Positions 33,901 to 47,300 of a stretch of 64,000 bases of DNA are shown here, piece by piece. The position numbers were made by a program, and so were the translations under genes. Positions within the stretch are counted from its first letter, which is position 1. Each line of letters starts with the position of its first letter. The stretch spans positions 901,318-965,317 of the forward strand of contig JACTAT010000012.1 in assembly GCA_014526335.1 (NCBI GenBank), given 5' to 3'. The stretch comes from Chrysaora quinquecirrha. Taxonomy: Eukaryota; Cnidaria; Scyphozoa; Semaeostomeae; Pelagiidae. The notes beneath the pieces were generated by a model. The model was not told the DNA's origin. It worked only from the letters and a program-made list of their open reading frames with translations, and searched no databases.

Positions 33901-36900
33901 AAAAGTCAATCAATTAACAATAACGAAAAGAAACAGAAAAGTATTTCAATCTTTAAAGCCACACTGATTTGGATGTGATTCGCTAGATGTGATGTTTAAA
34001 TGATAAGATGATGATAAGATCGAATCCATAAATGATTTTCAGTCTTTTATGGTCTTCTGCTGTTCTTTCTTCTTAGAATAAAAGGAGTCAGTTCGAGCTT
34101 GCAACTCTGCAGACCATTTCGGTCAGATTTACGACAGCTGGTCTGGTGGATTTGATATCGAAACGTCCAAAAATATGGTGAATCAACAAACTGTGACGAT
34201 TTTGGAAAAACGCAGTTTACAAGATTACAGCAGGTTAGTAATAAAAATTCACATACTTCACAGTTCTGTTATCATCACTATTTAGTCTAAGGAATGTATT
34301 CATCCTCATCTCCATAACGCCGTATCCCCGTATTTCTGGGATGTAATGTGAAAGGAAAGGTTGGCGTAAAACGGCTGGAAAGTTGTCCTTGGGGGAAAGC
34401 AGAAAGCAAAACAAATACTATTCGGAAATAATAAAATTTAATGACACTCTATCGTGATATAAGATACTTGTTTCCTCGATAATCCCAACGCTGGATGAGT
34501 ACAATGCCTGCCGCGGGTTCTATTACAGAATGATGGAGAAAGTTGTTACAGAGCTTGGGGTGCACTTCCTGGATACGGAGCAATTGTTCCACACTTCGGA
34601 CTTGCGGTTGTGGAGCAGACGCGACAGTATCCACGTCACGACCATTTTGCTTATCATTAATTTTCCCATATCTGCACAGGTACAGCATTCCAGGTGACAA
34701 AGTATCTATGAATCCGTGGCACAAAGAAGCTCCAAAATGTAAATATAGAAGAACTAAGTAATTGTATTATGACCAATCGTACTTCCAGTAACAAAGGAAG
34801 TCCTAGGAATATGAAATGGGGTACAGTCACCATACCCTATATGGAACCGCAATTGGCTCACGCAAGAAGAACAGATCACATGTTCGTAATATTACTGAGG
34901 ACTGCTTGTATGTTGACATAAGGCGTTTGAGCCTAAAAGATCTATATCTGGCCAGAAACAAATCTTGGTGTATTATTAGAGACGACAGTCGCAGAGAAAG
35001 AGCGAAAGGAACAAGGAACAAACAATCTGTTTAGGAAGAAGAAGCATTGACAGACATGCTGGCGTGTCTTAGGAATAGTCTTTGCGATCGTCAGGTTCGT
35101 GACAGTGGGGATAGAGAAGTTGCTGCTATGATGGATAGGGCAACACGGTCTTTGCTTGGTGGATGGAAGTAAATATTTTTTGGAAGCTAGAAAGAAAGAT
35201 ATATGAAAATAGTTTTTTAAAAGCTACCACAATTTCCAACAAAGGCAGTGAAATTAGTTGCTTCTAGAATGCATAAAAACATATGCGTCGCAATGCATTT
35301 TCGAAGGCAAAGATTGGGAAGGATAAAGTCAAAATACGATAAGATCAGAGGAATATTTATAGAACGATACCCTGGTCAAAAACACTGACACACAGAAAAA
35401 GAAATGCCGCTAAAGTTGAAGTTTTGAGAAAGAATTATAAGAAAAGTGGAGGGGAAGAATTGTAACGAGTCCATTATCATTAAGAATTCTCTGTTATTTA
35501 GATTTTCATGCCTACCTATGGATATACTGGAAAGGAAGGTTTGCACATAGGTGACAATTGTTTTTTTCGCATCCGCACGGTGCCATTTCATTCCTGCCAT
35601 CGCCTTTTTAGTCATGATTATTATTTAAATTCTTGTATCATTGTTCAGCATAGATGTAGTTAACGTTGAATCAATAAGTTAATAAAGATTTTTTCGGTCG
35701 AGTTTAGCGAATTAGAAATAACAACTGATGACGTGGCACCACTGCTGCAAACCCCAAAGAAGTAGTTTCAGAAGGACATAAATAAAAAAGACTTATTGTG
35801 ACGAAATGGTCAAAAAATGTCAGCAGAAGGTATTAAACGAACAGTTGCTGCCATCAGTATGCAAAAGAGATTATAAAAGTTCAACTCGAAAGAGAACAGC
35901 TCTGCAGACTGGTTGAAAATTTCCATCATATAAGAACTTGGTTTCGTGCAAGATTTGTCATTTCGTCGCCTTTTCAGGTCACAGCACTGCACAACCTTTG
36001 TGGAAGTGTATGCTGAATAATTGAAAGTTTAGAGTGAATGTTGGCTGTTTTCTTATATAAACGGTGACGAGTCGGCGCGTTTCTGGTAAGGATAGAAAAA
36101 TTAGTTTTACATTATTCATTGTCTGTTCTCATCGTCGCAGAAAGTGCCTGAATCGTGAGTTTTTCCAAATTTAATAGTATCTTCAATTATCTAACCCTAT
36201 CCATTTATCGAAATCGACGAGACAAGGAGAAGGAAGGCTTGAAGCTTTGAAAATCTCTGTAGATCGCTACTTCTACGCGGTAAAACCTGACCAAAATGTA
36301 CGAAAATATCACAATGAAGAAAAAGATCGTTGGCGATGTCATTGATGAAACTGATCAAGGATGGGAATGGTGCGGCAAAAAACGGGGAAATCCATAGTTC
36401 ATGACGCCATCAGGTCTTGACCGATGCCATAATTGAGTTGTTTGGTGTAACAACAGAGTTATCTTGATCAACTCAAAGACCGGGATTTGCCTCCGCTTGT
36501 TATGTTTGTTCTTCTCAGCTTTTGCACAGGTTTTAATAATTGAAAAAAACTTTTCCATAACTTCGATTATGGATGCTTTCAACTCTTTAATACTGCTGTT
36601 ATTCCTTTCCACTTGAACTGCGTTGGGCTCAAGATGTGTTACATTGTGTAGTTGATAATGAAACATTATGCACGAAATGACTGAGTATTAAATTGAATTG
36701 TAATCAAAGATTATTATGATTATTATTATTGCTGCACTCTGTGTCTCGTCATTAACTCTATTATGACTATGATAGTTCAGGTATGGGTATCATGTGCATG
36801 CACGACTGTCTCATGATTTGATTATGATTTATAATGCCAGCTTTATGTACTTTGTACTGATATAGAATAATGTCGGTTGTTGATTATCAGAGTAAGAGCT

Positions 36901-36950
36901 GTACATGTCTTTACCCTCCGTCTCCTTCTGCTGGACTGCGCTTCATATAG
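33901..36950. other. mostly no gene; one short SGNH-like C-terminus
   Basis: At about 34,531-34,650 the plus strand reads MMEKVVTELGVHFLDTEQLF and HTSDLRLWSRRDSIH. This matches the C-terminal end of SGNH-type domains carried by cnidarian retroelements. Short frames at 34,816-35,034 and 36,355-36,666 show no domain. The rest is AT-rich. Confidence 0.4.
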
Positions 36951-36959
36951 TTTAAATTG

Positions 36960-37740
36960 GTGACAGAGGTACAGAAAAGAGCTACAGGATTTTATACTAC
37001 GGCATTGTCATCAATTCAACCTGAGAAATTCGACTCTGACGACCTTCTACCGTAGCTTCGCCTGTTCGACTGTTGTGCTACGGCAAATGCCTCATCTAAT
37101 GCGAAGAAGCTAGCTGTGTTACCAGCATTTCTCAGCGATGCTGCCATCGCCTATTGCCATTTATAGACAGCTGATCAGAGGGACTCGAACACCACATTAT
37201 CTAAAAATTTCGAGATACCTTTTTCCTGTCATCAATCGGGAGAATTATTTTTCGGAATTTGAGCAGCGAGTTTTGCGTGCTCAAGAAGATCCCTCACTCT
37301 TTCTTTCGAACCTCAATGACCTGCTATCAAAGGCCAATCCGAAATTAGAAGATGGTGCAAGGGATGCTCTTCTTTCTCACCAGTTCATGCGGGGTTTGCC
37401 TCCAGACATGCGCCTAAAATTGTTGCAGAACAGCCCTACGCCGTCTTTGAAAGAAATGACATCCTGTTTACAGCGATTCGGCGATTCAACAACGAGAAAG
37501 TGAGTCACGCTCTTTAATCCAGGCCGTTCAATCGACGCCCGTCGAACCCTTTCGTGAAGACCCTCTGACCGCCTCGATAGCCTAATTGACAGCCGCTGTG
37601 TCCACTCTTGGGTCCGACAACAAGTTTTTGCGTGCCTCCATATCGCGCGAATCGCTTATATCAATCATCGCAGGGAAAGCCCCAAGAGGAAGATCAAATC
37701 GAAATGGATGGCTAAGAACGTTCAAGAAGTCAAGGTTCCA
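36960..37740 (+). pseudogene. Ty3/gypsy-type gag remnant
   Basis: After a possible primer-binding start (TTGGTGACAGAG, about 36,958), degraded phases give IQPEKFDSDDLLP, CCATANASSNAKKLAVLPAF and LSDAA. They then give FSEFEQRVLRAQEDPSLFLS, NLNDLLSKANPKLEDGARDA, LLSHQFMRGLPPDMRLKLLQ and NSPTPSLKEM. This is the retrotransposon gag (capsid) fold region of chromovirus-related Ty3 elements. A zinc knuckle is not visible and pol is absent. Several frameshifts; a dead fragment. Confidence 0.65.
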
Positions 37741-37759
37741 GAAATAATGAAAAATGTTG

Positions 37760-38297
37760 AAATACCAAACACAGAAAAATACTTATCTATTTAGGAACAA
37801 ACGACATAGAAACAGCATCTGAAGATGATTTTAAAAATAACTTGGCTCTAGCCCTTGATTGTATGAAGCTAAAATATCCATATGCTGAAATTGTTTTGTC
37901 AAATTTATTGCCACGAGCTAATAATCAGCAAGAAAATTAGACTAGGCCAATGACTGGCCTAGTTAATGACACATGTTACAGCGATAGATCATGGAACGAA
38001 TCTGTAAGCACCATGAACCATCGTTTCATTACGAGAGTTAAATGCTCGCGGATAATAAGCACCTGAATCGCAGTGGAATTAAAATCTACATAACCGAGAT
38101 AAAGAACTTCTTCTTCGGAATTATAGGGGGAAAGAATTACTCAGTATGGTAAACATTTACGTTTTTCAATATTACTTTATCTATGTTAGCCTACTCCTAT
38201 CATTTCTACTATTTTATAATAATAAATAGATTAATTGAGTAGCCAACCATAGCATATTAAGGTTTTCGTTCTGCAAGTCGTATCGCAGCCCTTCGCC
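37760..38297 (+). pseudogene. SGNH esterase fragment, copy 1
   Basis: Across one stop and phase change: GTNDIETASEDDFKNNLALA, LDCMKLKYPYAEIVLSNLLP and RANNQQ, then DTCYSDRSWNESVS, then a degraded H-L-N-R-S-G end. GTND and the terminal H..HLN..G-like block are conserved SGNH-hydrolase blocks, here of the esterase type attached to LINE ORF1. The last ~410 bp (from 37,885) are repeated at 38,841. Confidence 0.6.
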
Positions 38298-38840
38298 ATT
38301 TGCCAACATCGTACTCTTTTGATCCCGTGCCTATGATTTCAAGATCACCTTTGGACTTCTCAAAACGTCATCTAAATATTCATGATCTTGACAACAACTT
38401 AGGTTAATCCCTGACCTTTCAGCCGAATCGTTAACTACTGATATCATTATTTTAGCTAAGACTTGGTCTTGCCCCCACAACAAGGCCACCCCCAATTCTT
38501 TCAAATTGAGGTCCAACTAAATAAGATAAATAAAAATTCTTCAGGTAAAAGTTCTTTAGGAATACTGATTTACTGCAAGTCCTTTTTAGAAACCAAATTA
38601 AAGTTATCAAAATCTATAGTAATTATATATGGCTACAAATCAACAAGAACATCTTCTACAATGCTGAAGTACAAATTTAAAACACGATTCCCTGGAAGAA
38701 CAGCCAATTTCTAAATTTTTTTGAGCATTTATTATTTTTGATATCAACATGTAATGAAAATATTATTGTAGATTTTCTAGAATTCTTAGTTTTCGCTGAA
38801 GGGTTTTTATCGTGTAAAAATAATAATGATGATGATGATG
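38298..38840 (+). other. LINE-like 3' piece with (GAT)n tail between the duplicate copies
   Basis: An open plus-strand frame at 38,540-38,714 (SSGKSSLGILIYCKSFLETK) recalls a LINE endonuclease segment weakly. The block ends in AATAATGATGATGATGATG at about 38,820-38,838, a tail like that of the LINE at 2,035. Confidence 0.35.
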
Positions 38841-39236
38841 CTGAAATTGTTTTGTCAAATTTATTGCCACGAGCTAATAATCAGCAAGAAAAGTAGGCCT
38901 GGCCAATCACATTATTAATGACACATGTTACAGCGATAGATCATGGAACGAATCTGTAAGCATCACGAACCACCCTTTCATTACGAGTGAAATGCCCGCA
39001 GATAATATGCACCTGAATCGCAGTGAGATGAAAATCTTCATAACCGAGATAAAGAACTTCTTTAAAGGAATTACTCAGTATGGTAAACGTTTACGTTTTT
39101 CAATATTACTTTATCAATGTTAGCCTACTCTTATCATTTCTACTATTTTATAATAAAAAGTAGACTAATTGAGTAGCCGACCTAAGTATATTAAGGTTTC
39201 CGTTCTGTAATTCGTATGGCAGCCCTTCACTATTTG
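38841..39236 (+). repeat. SGNH fragment, direct copy 2
   Basis: Parallels 37,885-38,297, starting GCTGAAATTGTTTTGTCAAA and continuing through the same 3' sequence (TATTAAGGTTT.CGTTCTG). Scattered differences and small indels; the copy keeps MHLNRSE near its end. Confidence 0.85.
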
Positions 39237-39409
39237 AATGTGACATATAATAAACGTCTGGTTGATTATAATGCTAGTTAGTTAAAATACTGACGAACAG
39301 TAATTTAATTTAAAACAAAAACTGTTAAGTAGTTTAACTTTACAACTTTCTCAAAGTTTTTCATGTTGCTTTGTAGAGTAGACTATCTATTTTAGGATTT
39401 GAGTTGAAA

Positions 39410-39760
39410 CATAAAAAAATCATTGTTTTAGTTTGTATATGTTTGGACACATAGTTAGAGATTGTCCCTGAGATAGTCAATGTCTATTATGTTCTGGATG
39501 GAGTCATATCACCCAACAGCGTGCCAAGAATTTTCGTTCAATCTCCGTTCAAAAGCTAGCACGTGAGAAAGGGACGGGAGGAAGTGTTGCCAATGATCAA
39601 ATACTGACGCAGAGCCGCAGCCACCTAAAAAGAAGAGCTCGAAAAAACATCAAAAGCAAAAAACAGAAAAGAAAGTGCTCTGGCAATTTCCCTTCGAAGC
39701 AAGTAGTGGACACTTCAAATGACGATGCAGACTATATCATGCCTTAGAAATTTTAGTCAT
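39410..39760 (+). pseudogene. zinc-knuckle ORF1/gag fragment
   Basis: YMFGHIVRDCP..SQCLLCSGWSHITQQRAK has C..H....C and C..C...H spacing of paired CCHC knuckles, followed by a long basic tail (RRARKNIKSKKQKRKC). Such knuckle plus basic tails are found in ORF1/gag of LINEs. One stop lies within. Confidence 0.5.
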
Positions 39761-39769
39761 GGTGAGTGA

Positions 39770-41391
39770 AAGCGGATAGGACGGAGACAATACTGAAGGT
39801 TGTCAGATTTTGGATGACTCAGTTAGCGAGAGTGAAAGGGAAGTTTCGTAATTTCTTTCTAGTGACGACTCTTGCGACGAATGGTTGCCATAGTCTGCAG
39901 TGACTGAGAATTTGTTTGAAAAATGCTTATTAAGCGTACCATTTTCGTTATGTTGTTTAAATAATATACTCATGTTTAATCATTCTTTGCGCATAGGTAG
40001 GAAAGTAGAATGAGGATGTGGACAACGACTTTATGTTAAATCTCTAGAAGCAGCAGTAAGTACAATTGTGGTATTCAGGATCCGATTCCGACCAATCGAT
40101 TCCGAACTTCAAGAAACACAGACAACGACAATTGCTGTAAATCATAACATAAATTGCATTAAAACTGTGCAAGTGATGCCTGTTGCAGACAGAAAACCTT
40201 TTTTAAACTAATGAATTACTTGACAAATTTCAATTGGTTGCTATTCGAAGAGAAAGTGTTATGGTTCAGACCTTTTTTACAAAACAGAGTGTTCTTAAAG
40301 TCTTAGAAGTTTGAAAGCAAAAGAAAAAACCCACATCTACGCCCCTGTTATATACTCCCCCTTTTGCAACAAAACCCTCATATTGTATGTGTCAATATAG
40401 GTAATTATACTGAGTTTTATACAGCAAAGATGTTGTCTATATCAGCAAATATTCGAATATACTCGAATGATACTTATGAGTATGGGTAGGATACTGTTTT
40501 GCAGTTTTAGAGATGGTTTTTAAATTGTATTCTAAATTCTACTTAATCTAAAAATAATTGTTGTAAGTAGAGAATTTGATTATTCAACTTTCATAAACTA
40601 GTGTATCTTTTCCTGTAAGCAAAAGATGAGTGATCTTCTATAATTTAAAAGAATTTTAGGAGAACATGAAAAGTTTCAAGTGGCTCAGAAGTTATGAATC
40701 TAAATTTCTACGCAAGCCCCTTGCCCTGCTTTACTTAATAGAGGTCGCTGTCAAAGACATTCTTCTGTGAATGAGTATTCTGCTAGTAAAGAAATTGCCA
40801 ATTTGCTTATTCAGACAAGATGAGATCCTTTGCGAGATGTTTGATCAAATTACGTGAGCTGACGGGAAAAGAAGAAGCTGACCCGATATACCAAGCTGGA
40901 GATGTTTCACAGTTTGGTTAATACAACTAAAGAACATTGCATTTTTACCCAACCCGCAATATAATAGACAAATTATTGATATTTTGACTGATTCACTATC
41001 CTCTGGAGACCGCACCTCGTTATCCAAAGGTGGTAAGCTTGCTGTGGAAGAATTGAAGCATAGAAATAAACTTATCAGCTTAAATCTTAAATAAACTTAT
41101 CAGCTTGAAACCTTACTATATGGCTCAGAGCATAGTAATTATAAAAATATGAATTTAGCTATTCCCGTAAACATTCTGTAAGTTGTGTTAAGCGTGGAAG
41201 TTTTTTCCCGCAAAACGTCTGATTTTCCCTGATTCGCGAAAATTAATTCCAAACATATGCCGTTTTTTCCTAGTTGCGAAAGTTACTTCGAAAAAAGTTA
41301 TTTCCTTATAGATGCAGACATTCATAAAAGTTAGGAAACTCGTGTATGGACCTACATTAATTTTTAGTTTCTTATAAAAAAAAAGAAATAC
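39770..41391. other. no gene seen
   Basis: AT-rich, short frames only; no domain recognised on either strand. Confidence 0.4.
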
Positions 41392-44342
41392 GTGTATGTT
41401 GCGATTTTCAAAGATTTAGCTAAAAGAAGAGCAATTTTCGTCTTTAGATTTCACAAGGCCTTGATTCAAAAAAGAAAAATGTCCGGCATGAAAGTGATTG
41501 CTGATGGAAGAGGTCGAGCCTTAAAAGTAAAAGAATATCCAGACCTGCCTTTCGTCATGGAATGTCTTTTTGCTGAAGAGGGTCTAGAGGCACATCCCCG
41601 ATTGACCGATGACGTTCTCTATCGTTAAGAAGGCAACACTCTTTTCATGAGAAAGGCAAAGGAAATCATTCTTGCCCTCGCACCACAAGACTTTTCTATC
41701 TCATTGTCGTCACTCTACAACTATACGCAGAACTATAAAGTCGGAACATTACAGGCAAAAAGACATCACCACGGGAAAGGTGTGAATGCGTGCATCTCAC
41801 TTAATAAACCGTCGAGAACAAAAACAGAGAAAAGTGTTGAAAATCTACACTGGTCGTCTTCAAATATCAACTACATGCTTGAAGAAGCGAAAAACAAGAA
41901 AGATTCTTACTTGGTGGACTCGAAAGACCCAAAAAATATTGTGTGCGGCGATATTTCCCCAGTGCAACAGCCTGGTAAGACGTGGAAGAAGTCGAAAAGT
42001 TTGCTGCTAGACCACGAATGGAACCAATCCAGAAAGAATGCAGTAACGCCAAGCACGCATCTTTTTCTAAATATGGACACCAATGACGAGCTCAGTTTAA
42101 GCGCAGACAACGTTGTTAAAGTAACACGCTCTGGTTTTGCTGTAACTCTGGTCAACATTTCGTTCTTTGAAGCATCAAGCGTATTCAGAGCATTCCATGA
42201 AGTTCTTTTCCTCATGACATTACCGACAATGGTCGAGAAATTTCGCAACCCCGTAACGAAGAGAATGATTGATAACCTGCTCTTCGTAGTTGACAATGGT
42301 CCTGGCGAGCAACCCTCAAGTCCTCTCGTGCAAATGCTGTTGGTAAGGCTGAAAAATCTTCTCGGAAACAATAGCGTTGGTCAAGTGTCGTACGCTGAGT
42401 ATAACAGTAAGAGAAATTTTGTTGAAAGAGTACATGCTGATGAGAACAAAGTTCTATCCAGACATGGCCCATTCAAGAGTAATTGCAACAATGACGACGT
42501 TGTTCCTGGCTCAATTGCTCATAAAGAGAACATGGAGTCAATGGCCACTGAGGTAGTACAGTGTTTGTCAGAAGCCAGATTTGGTGGAAAAGCACTACAG
42601 TCCTATCGAGGTACGATATTTTGATAAAACTAAAAATGACTCATGTACTAATTGACTACATGCCTTGCAATTAGCTTTCGGCTGATCCTTGTCAAACATT
42701 CCAATGAATAAATTAAACTTTTGTTGTAACAAATTTTGTTTCATCGTTCTCGAAGCGAAATTTTTCGAGAAAATTTCTCCTCTAAATTCCTTGATATGCC
42801 ATGCATTGAAGTTTTAAACTACCCTTCCCCAGTCCCTTACCCAATCCTTTCAACATTACACCTCTTGAGATGTTAGTTGTCATGTTACTATTCTAATCAT
42901 TTGCAATTTTGTTCTTCAAGGAGTTAAAGATGACGATTATATATTTACTGATGAAAAGCAGATGAAAACCTTCTTGTCTATGAACGAGGAAAAGAAAGAA
43001 GATTGCGACATGCAGTATGAGAGCAGGCCAAGCAGATTATTGAGAGATCTTTCGGTAATATGGAAAGTAAGAGAAATAAGAAGAAAGTACGTTGAGGATT
43101 ATGCAGAGATTATGAACAAGAACATTTCCAGACGCGACAAGTATACCTTTGTGTCACACAGAAACGAAGATCCATCAAGAATTGAGGCTCAGCCAGTTCC
43201 TGATTTCGTGCACTGATTCAGAAGTAATGGTTTTTTGCACTACTTGCCATTTGAGGAGTGCGAAGATGAAACAATGGATTCTATAGCAGATAAGTATGGC
43301 TTTTTCATTCCAAGCAAAATTCTAAAGCTCATTTGCACGTTAATTCCGAATCCAACCGAAGATCTCTGGTTTCCCATTGCGTTTCTGGTTTGGGTTCCGG
43401 TAGCTGAAGTGAAAGAATATTTTGAGAATCAACAGAAAAAACATGAAGTTATGCTGGAAAAGGATGTTTTACAGGACAGGCTACAGAAAACAGATTTGTT
43501 CAAGCATACAAAGTCTGTACTGCAGAATATTTGCTTAAAAAATAAATTGCAAACTGAAGGTACCAAAATTGATCTGGCGTTGCGATTAGCCCAGCATAAG
43601 AAAATCGAATTACCAAAGAGTAAGCAACCATTTTTCGATGGTGACCTTCAAAAGATACCAGTTTCTGTGGGTGCTTTGTCTAAGCTCAGTGTGGCACAGT
43701 TAAGGGCAGTTCTAAACTTCAACAACATCTGTATCGATGGAATGAAGGAAGAACTGGCTTTAAAAGTTTATTTGCTTAAGGCCAATCGAAAGTATTTAAT
43801 AAATCATTATGTAAAAAAAATTAAAAGATATAATCTATACTGTCAAAAATACGATCGTTCACCAAGTCAAGAAGGAGATTTTGCACCAACATCAAAGGCA
43901 AAAGAAAGAAAGATTATTTCAGGCTCCACAAGAGGCTAAACTTAGTGTAACAAATCCTCGTAAAATGGCAAGCATCTCGGTAACATATAGCACAAGCCAC
44001 CTTCCAATCCCTAATGATGTGGCAATAGAGACCTTGGGAGATGTCTTAGATCCTTTGCTGTTGCAGATAAGAATCCTTTGCCAGCATCATGAAGACCCAA
44101 ATGCAGATATCAGGTTTCCAGCAGATTCATTCCAAGATGGTATATCTCCAGATCATACAGATGTTTATTTCAGAGTTGGAGCAAAAGTAAAGGTTCGGTG
44201 GACAATGGAATAAATTGGTAACAGCGGATGGCGCCCTGGCTGGTGCACAGCAACAGTGCAGAATGTGAATAAAGAAGATGACTGGATAAAAGTTATGTAC
44301 CATACCGAGCCAGATGTGATATACAAAATTGATGTCACATAA
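41392..44342 (+). pseudogene. intron-bearing DDE-integrase-like protein with SAP and Tudor-like domains
   Basis: Exon 1 (to 42,610) encodes LFAEEGLEAHPRLTDDVLYR, a stop (41,626-41,628), then KEIILALAPQDFSISLSSLY, KRHHHGKG and LHWSSSNINYMLEEA. The core follows: GFAVTLVNISFFEASSVFRA, LLFVVDNGPGEQPSSPLVQM (Asp, about 42,290) and NFVERVHADENKVLSRHGPF (Glu, about 42,425), an rve-like D...E arrangement. A GT-AG intron (42,611-42,920) joins in phase to exon 2. Exon 2 has a TGA at 43,214 where the frame simply continues (FRSNGFLHYLPFEE), two SAP-like motifs (43,508-43,610; 43,676-43,780), a frameshift near 43,930, and a Tudor-like end (VGAKVKVRW...GWRPGWCTATV, 44,165-44,342) with a TAA at about 44,212. 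The family recurs in marine invertebrates, uncharacterised as far as I know. Three stops and one frameshift mean this copy is dead. Calling it a transposase is inference. Confidence 0.6.
42611..42920 (+). other. intron of the DDE-SAP gene
   Basis: CTATCGAG|GTACGA donor and TGTTCTTCAAG|GAGTT acceptor, 310 bp. Splicing gives S-Y-R-G-V-K-D-D-D-Y-I-F without a phase change, whereas read-through stops at once. Confidence 0.8.
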
Positions 44343-47300
44343 CATTTAGCTACTGGCAAATTAGAAATGATTTAAGACCAGAAAAATGTTGAAATCAAAC
44401 TGCTATCTTCAGTTCCATTTGTAAATAATTTGTAAATAATCAGTAGATAATTTGCATCATGTTAAGAACAATAATATTTTAAGTTTTTGAATTTAACAAA
44501 GTGTCAGTATGTTTCAGAACGATATTCCAAAAGAGAGAAGACAGAATGAGCTAACTCACATTAACTCATTCAGCCTAGATTTCTAGTATTCTTTTTTTTA
44601 CCTTTAGACTAGTGCTTTTATCCATTCAAAAACCATGCAAGAAAATTATAGCCTGATGAATATTCAAGGACAAGAACAAAACTAGTTGCTTATGAATAAG
44701 TTCACTGTTTGTTTTCCTTTCTTGTATCAATTTGCACAAATATCTAAAGATTGATAATATTTTGTAATCAGAAACTACAGTTGCAGTGCATTTCCTCGTT
44801 TTGATTTTAGGATAATTAGTTGAATGAGAGTTACGCACGGCGTCGCGCAGAACAGTAGCGTTTCCAGGGGGCTCAGCGCAAATCGCCTTTTCCAGAGGGG
44901 GTGCCGCACAAAACTTCAACTTTCCAGAGGGGGTGCAGAAAGTTAGCACCGTCCAAAGGGGTAAAAAATGTTCTCGAATATTTCCTAGCCGATATTGTTG
45001 TTTCCAGGGGGGTTAAAAGCCTACCCCCTTGGAAATTCCAACCCCTTTGAAAATTTCTAAAACGACTTCCATACCCCTGTACGGAGTAAAAATGGAATAG
45101 CCCAATAACCCTTCTGATTCAGAGGACAAACATCAAATCAGATCAGCAGATAAGAAGGCTGTCAAAAATAAAAATGAAAAAAGATCCAAGGATGTGTCAA
45201 ACGGTAGGTATCAAAACATTTCTTCTGCTAATTTTTCAGTCGCCTAGTCAAGTATTCAATACACAATCATTGCAACAATGATTTGTCTGCAAGTCCAATG
45301 CCCCAATTGCTTGGAAGAAGATACAAAATAATTCAATATTTCGCCTTTGCACAACATGGACATTAGAAATACTTATGACTTCTTTTCCAGTCCTCAACAA
45401 GACAAGAAAGGATCTTTGAAATCTATTACTGAATTCCAGGATAAGGTACACATAATTTTATTTTAAATGTTGTAAAATGTGTATCTTAGCTATCTTAGTA
45501 TCTTAGTTGTGTATATCAACTATCAGGCCGCACCATCCTAACATGTTGTATTGTTGCTTGTTGTTCATCAGAGACTAGTAGGTAAATTATTTGTTTTCGT
45601 TTCATCATGCAGTGATGCATTAGAAACTAACCACTGATGCCATTAGCAAGAATTAAACAAAAAAGAAGGCTAAAAGTATCTTAAAACCAATGCAAAAAAG
45701 ATGACTGGCAGCAAAAACATGGATGAAGTTCAAGCATCATTGCCATTGGAAGCTTCGCTTGTGTGGTGCATGTTTGTGTTAAATGCATCAGTTGGTAAAA
45801 AGATAACATGCTAATTTAAAAATAATTGCGGTATACAGAAAACGTTTTATAAAAAATCAGGAATGCTGGCTGCTAAATTAACACTTGAATGTGAAAGAAA
45901 GCAACCTCAGCAGTATTAAAGGAAAGAGTTGGTGTTTGAAATTAAGTGAGTTAGATGGGCATTGCATTCTTTCAACCAATGACAGAGTACTACCAAACTT
46001 CCCCTTTCATTGAAAAAAACTATATCTTAATAAGGCGACCATGGAGCAAAACCACCCTTCGTAGTTATAAGGATAAAAGGAAAAAAACCTAGCTATTATT
46101 ACTTATTTTTTGTTTATCTTTACTAACCCAAAATCAATATCGTTCAGATTACTATAAACGGGAAGGAAAACCCTTAGAATTTGAGGATTAAATGAGCACT
46201 TTGTTTCTTGCGAGAGAATAGAACAAATGCGTTTAATGCAGCCTGGAGGTCACATTTTTAAAAGTGATTTCTCTCCAGTTCATTTTACGGAAAGTAAGGA
46301 TGCATTGAAATTGAACAGCATGGCAAAGCAGTAATAGGCGTCTCCAACGGTGTTTCGGTGTTTCGATGCTGCAATTTAAAACTTTTACAATGCTGTATAT
46401 TCAATTGGCAGTTTTAAAGCCCTGGGGGCACTATTTATTATATGGGAACTGGGGACGTGCCGCCCAGAATGGTATAAGGAACACTGTCAGTTTTTGCAAT
46501 TTTGGTACAAAGATCGGTCTCAGTTTTCAAGATTTTAGTATATTTTCACATAATTGCACAATATTTTCAAAAAATTGGCATAAGGTTGGGTATACATTCT
46601 TGAAAAATTGGCATAAAGTCGGATATCCATTCCTGTAAAATTGGTATAAGGTTGGGTACACATTTTCAAAACATCTGCATAAGGTTGGGTTTGTTTTTTA
46701 TGCCCCCCCCCCAGGATTAGAAGCTAGCTATTAAAATTTTTGTCAACTGTAGAACAATACACGGCAAAAGTCATTCTGCAAGAATGAAATTAAAATTAAT
46801 TTCTTACTCTTTCTTTTCATGCTTCCATTTTTCCACCATTTGTCTATGTCATTTCCACCACATTACCAGGTCATATCATTATCAATTTCATGTATAAAAT
46901 CTTCCAAAACTGAAGTTCCACGACTCTTCTTTCTTTCTGCACCCATGTTTACCTCTCTTTCTTCCTCCATCAATTAACTTCCCCATCAATGTCAAAAAAT
47001 ATCCTTGGTTGAGTTTCAATTATTGCAGTGATATTTAGTGTCAATAGTTCCATATTAAATGCTTGTCAGGATCTTTAAATTTACTTCTGAATCAGTGTTT
47101 TTATTAAAAAAACTGTACATCTGTTGATTTGCTCAAATTGATTAGTCTCTCACTGGTGTTTAAGATTCATTTTCTCAACTAACAAACTTCCTTTAATAGA
47201 TCCTGTTTCCATTACTCTTACTATTCTCTCCATTTTGTCCCAACACTACATCAGATGTGAAAACATAGCATCATACATCCACGAGATACTGTTCTTCAAC

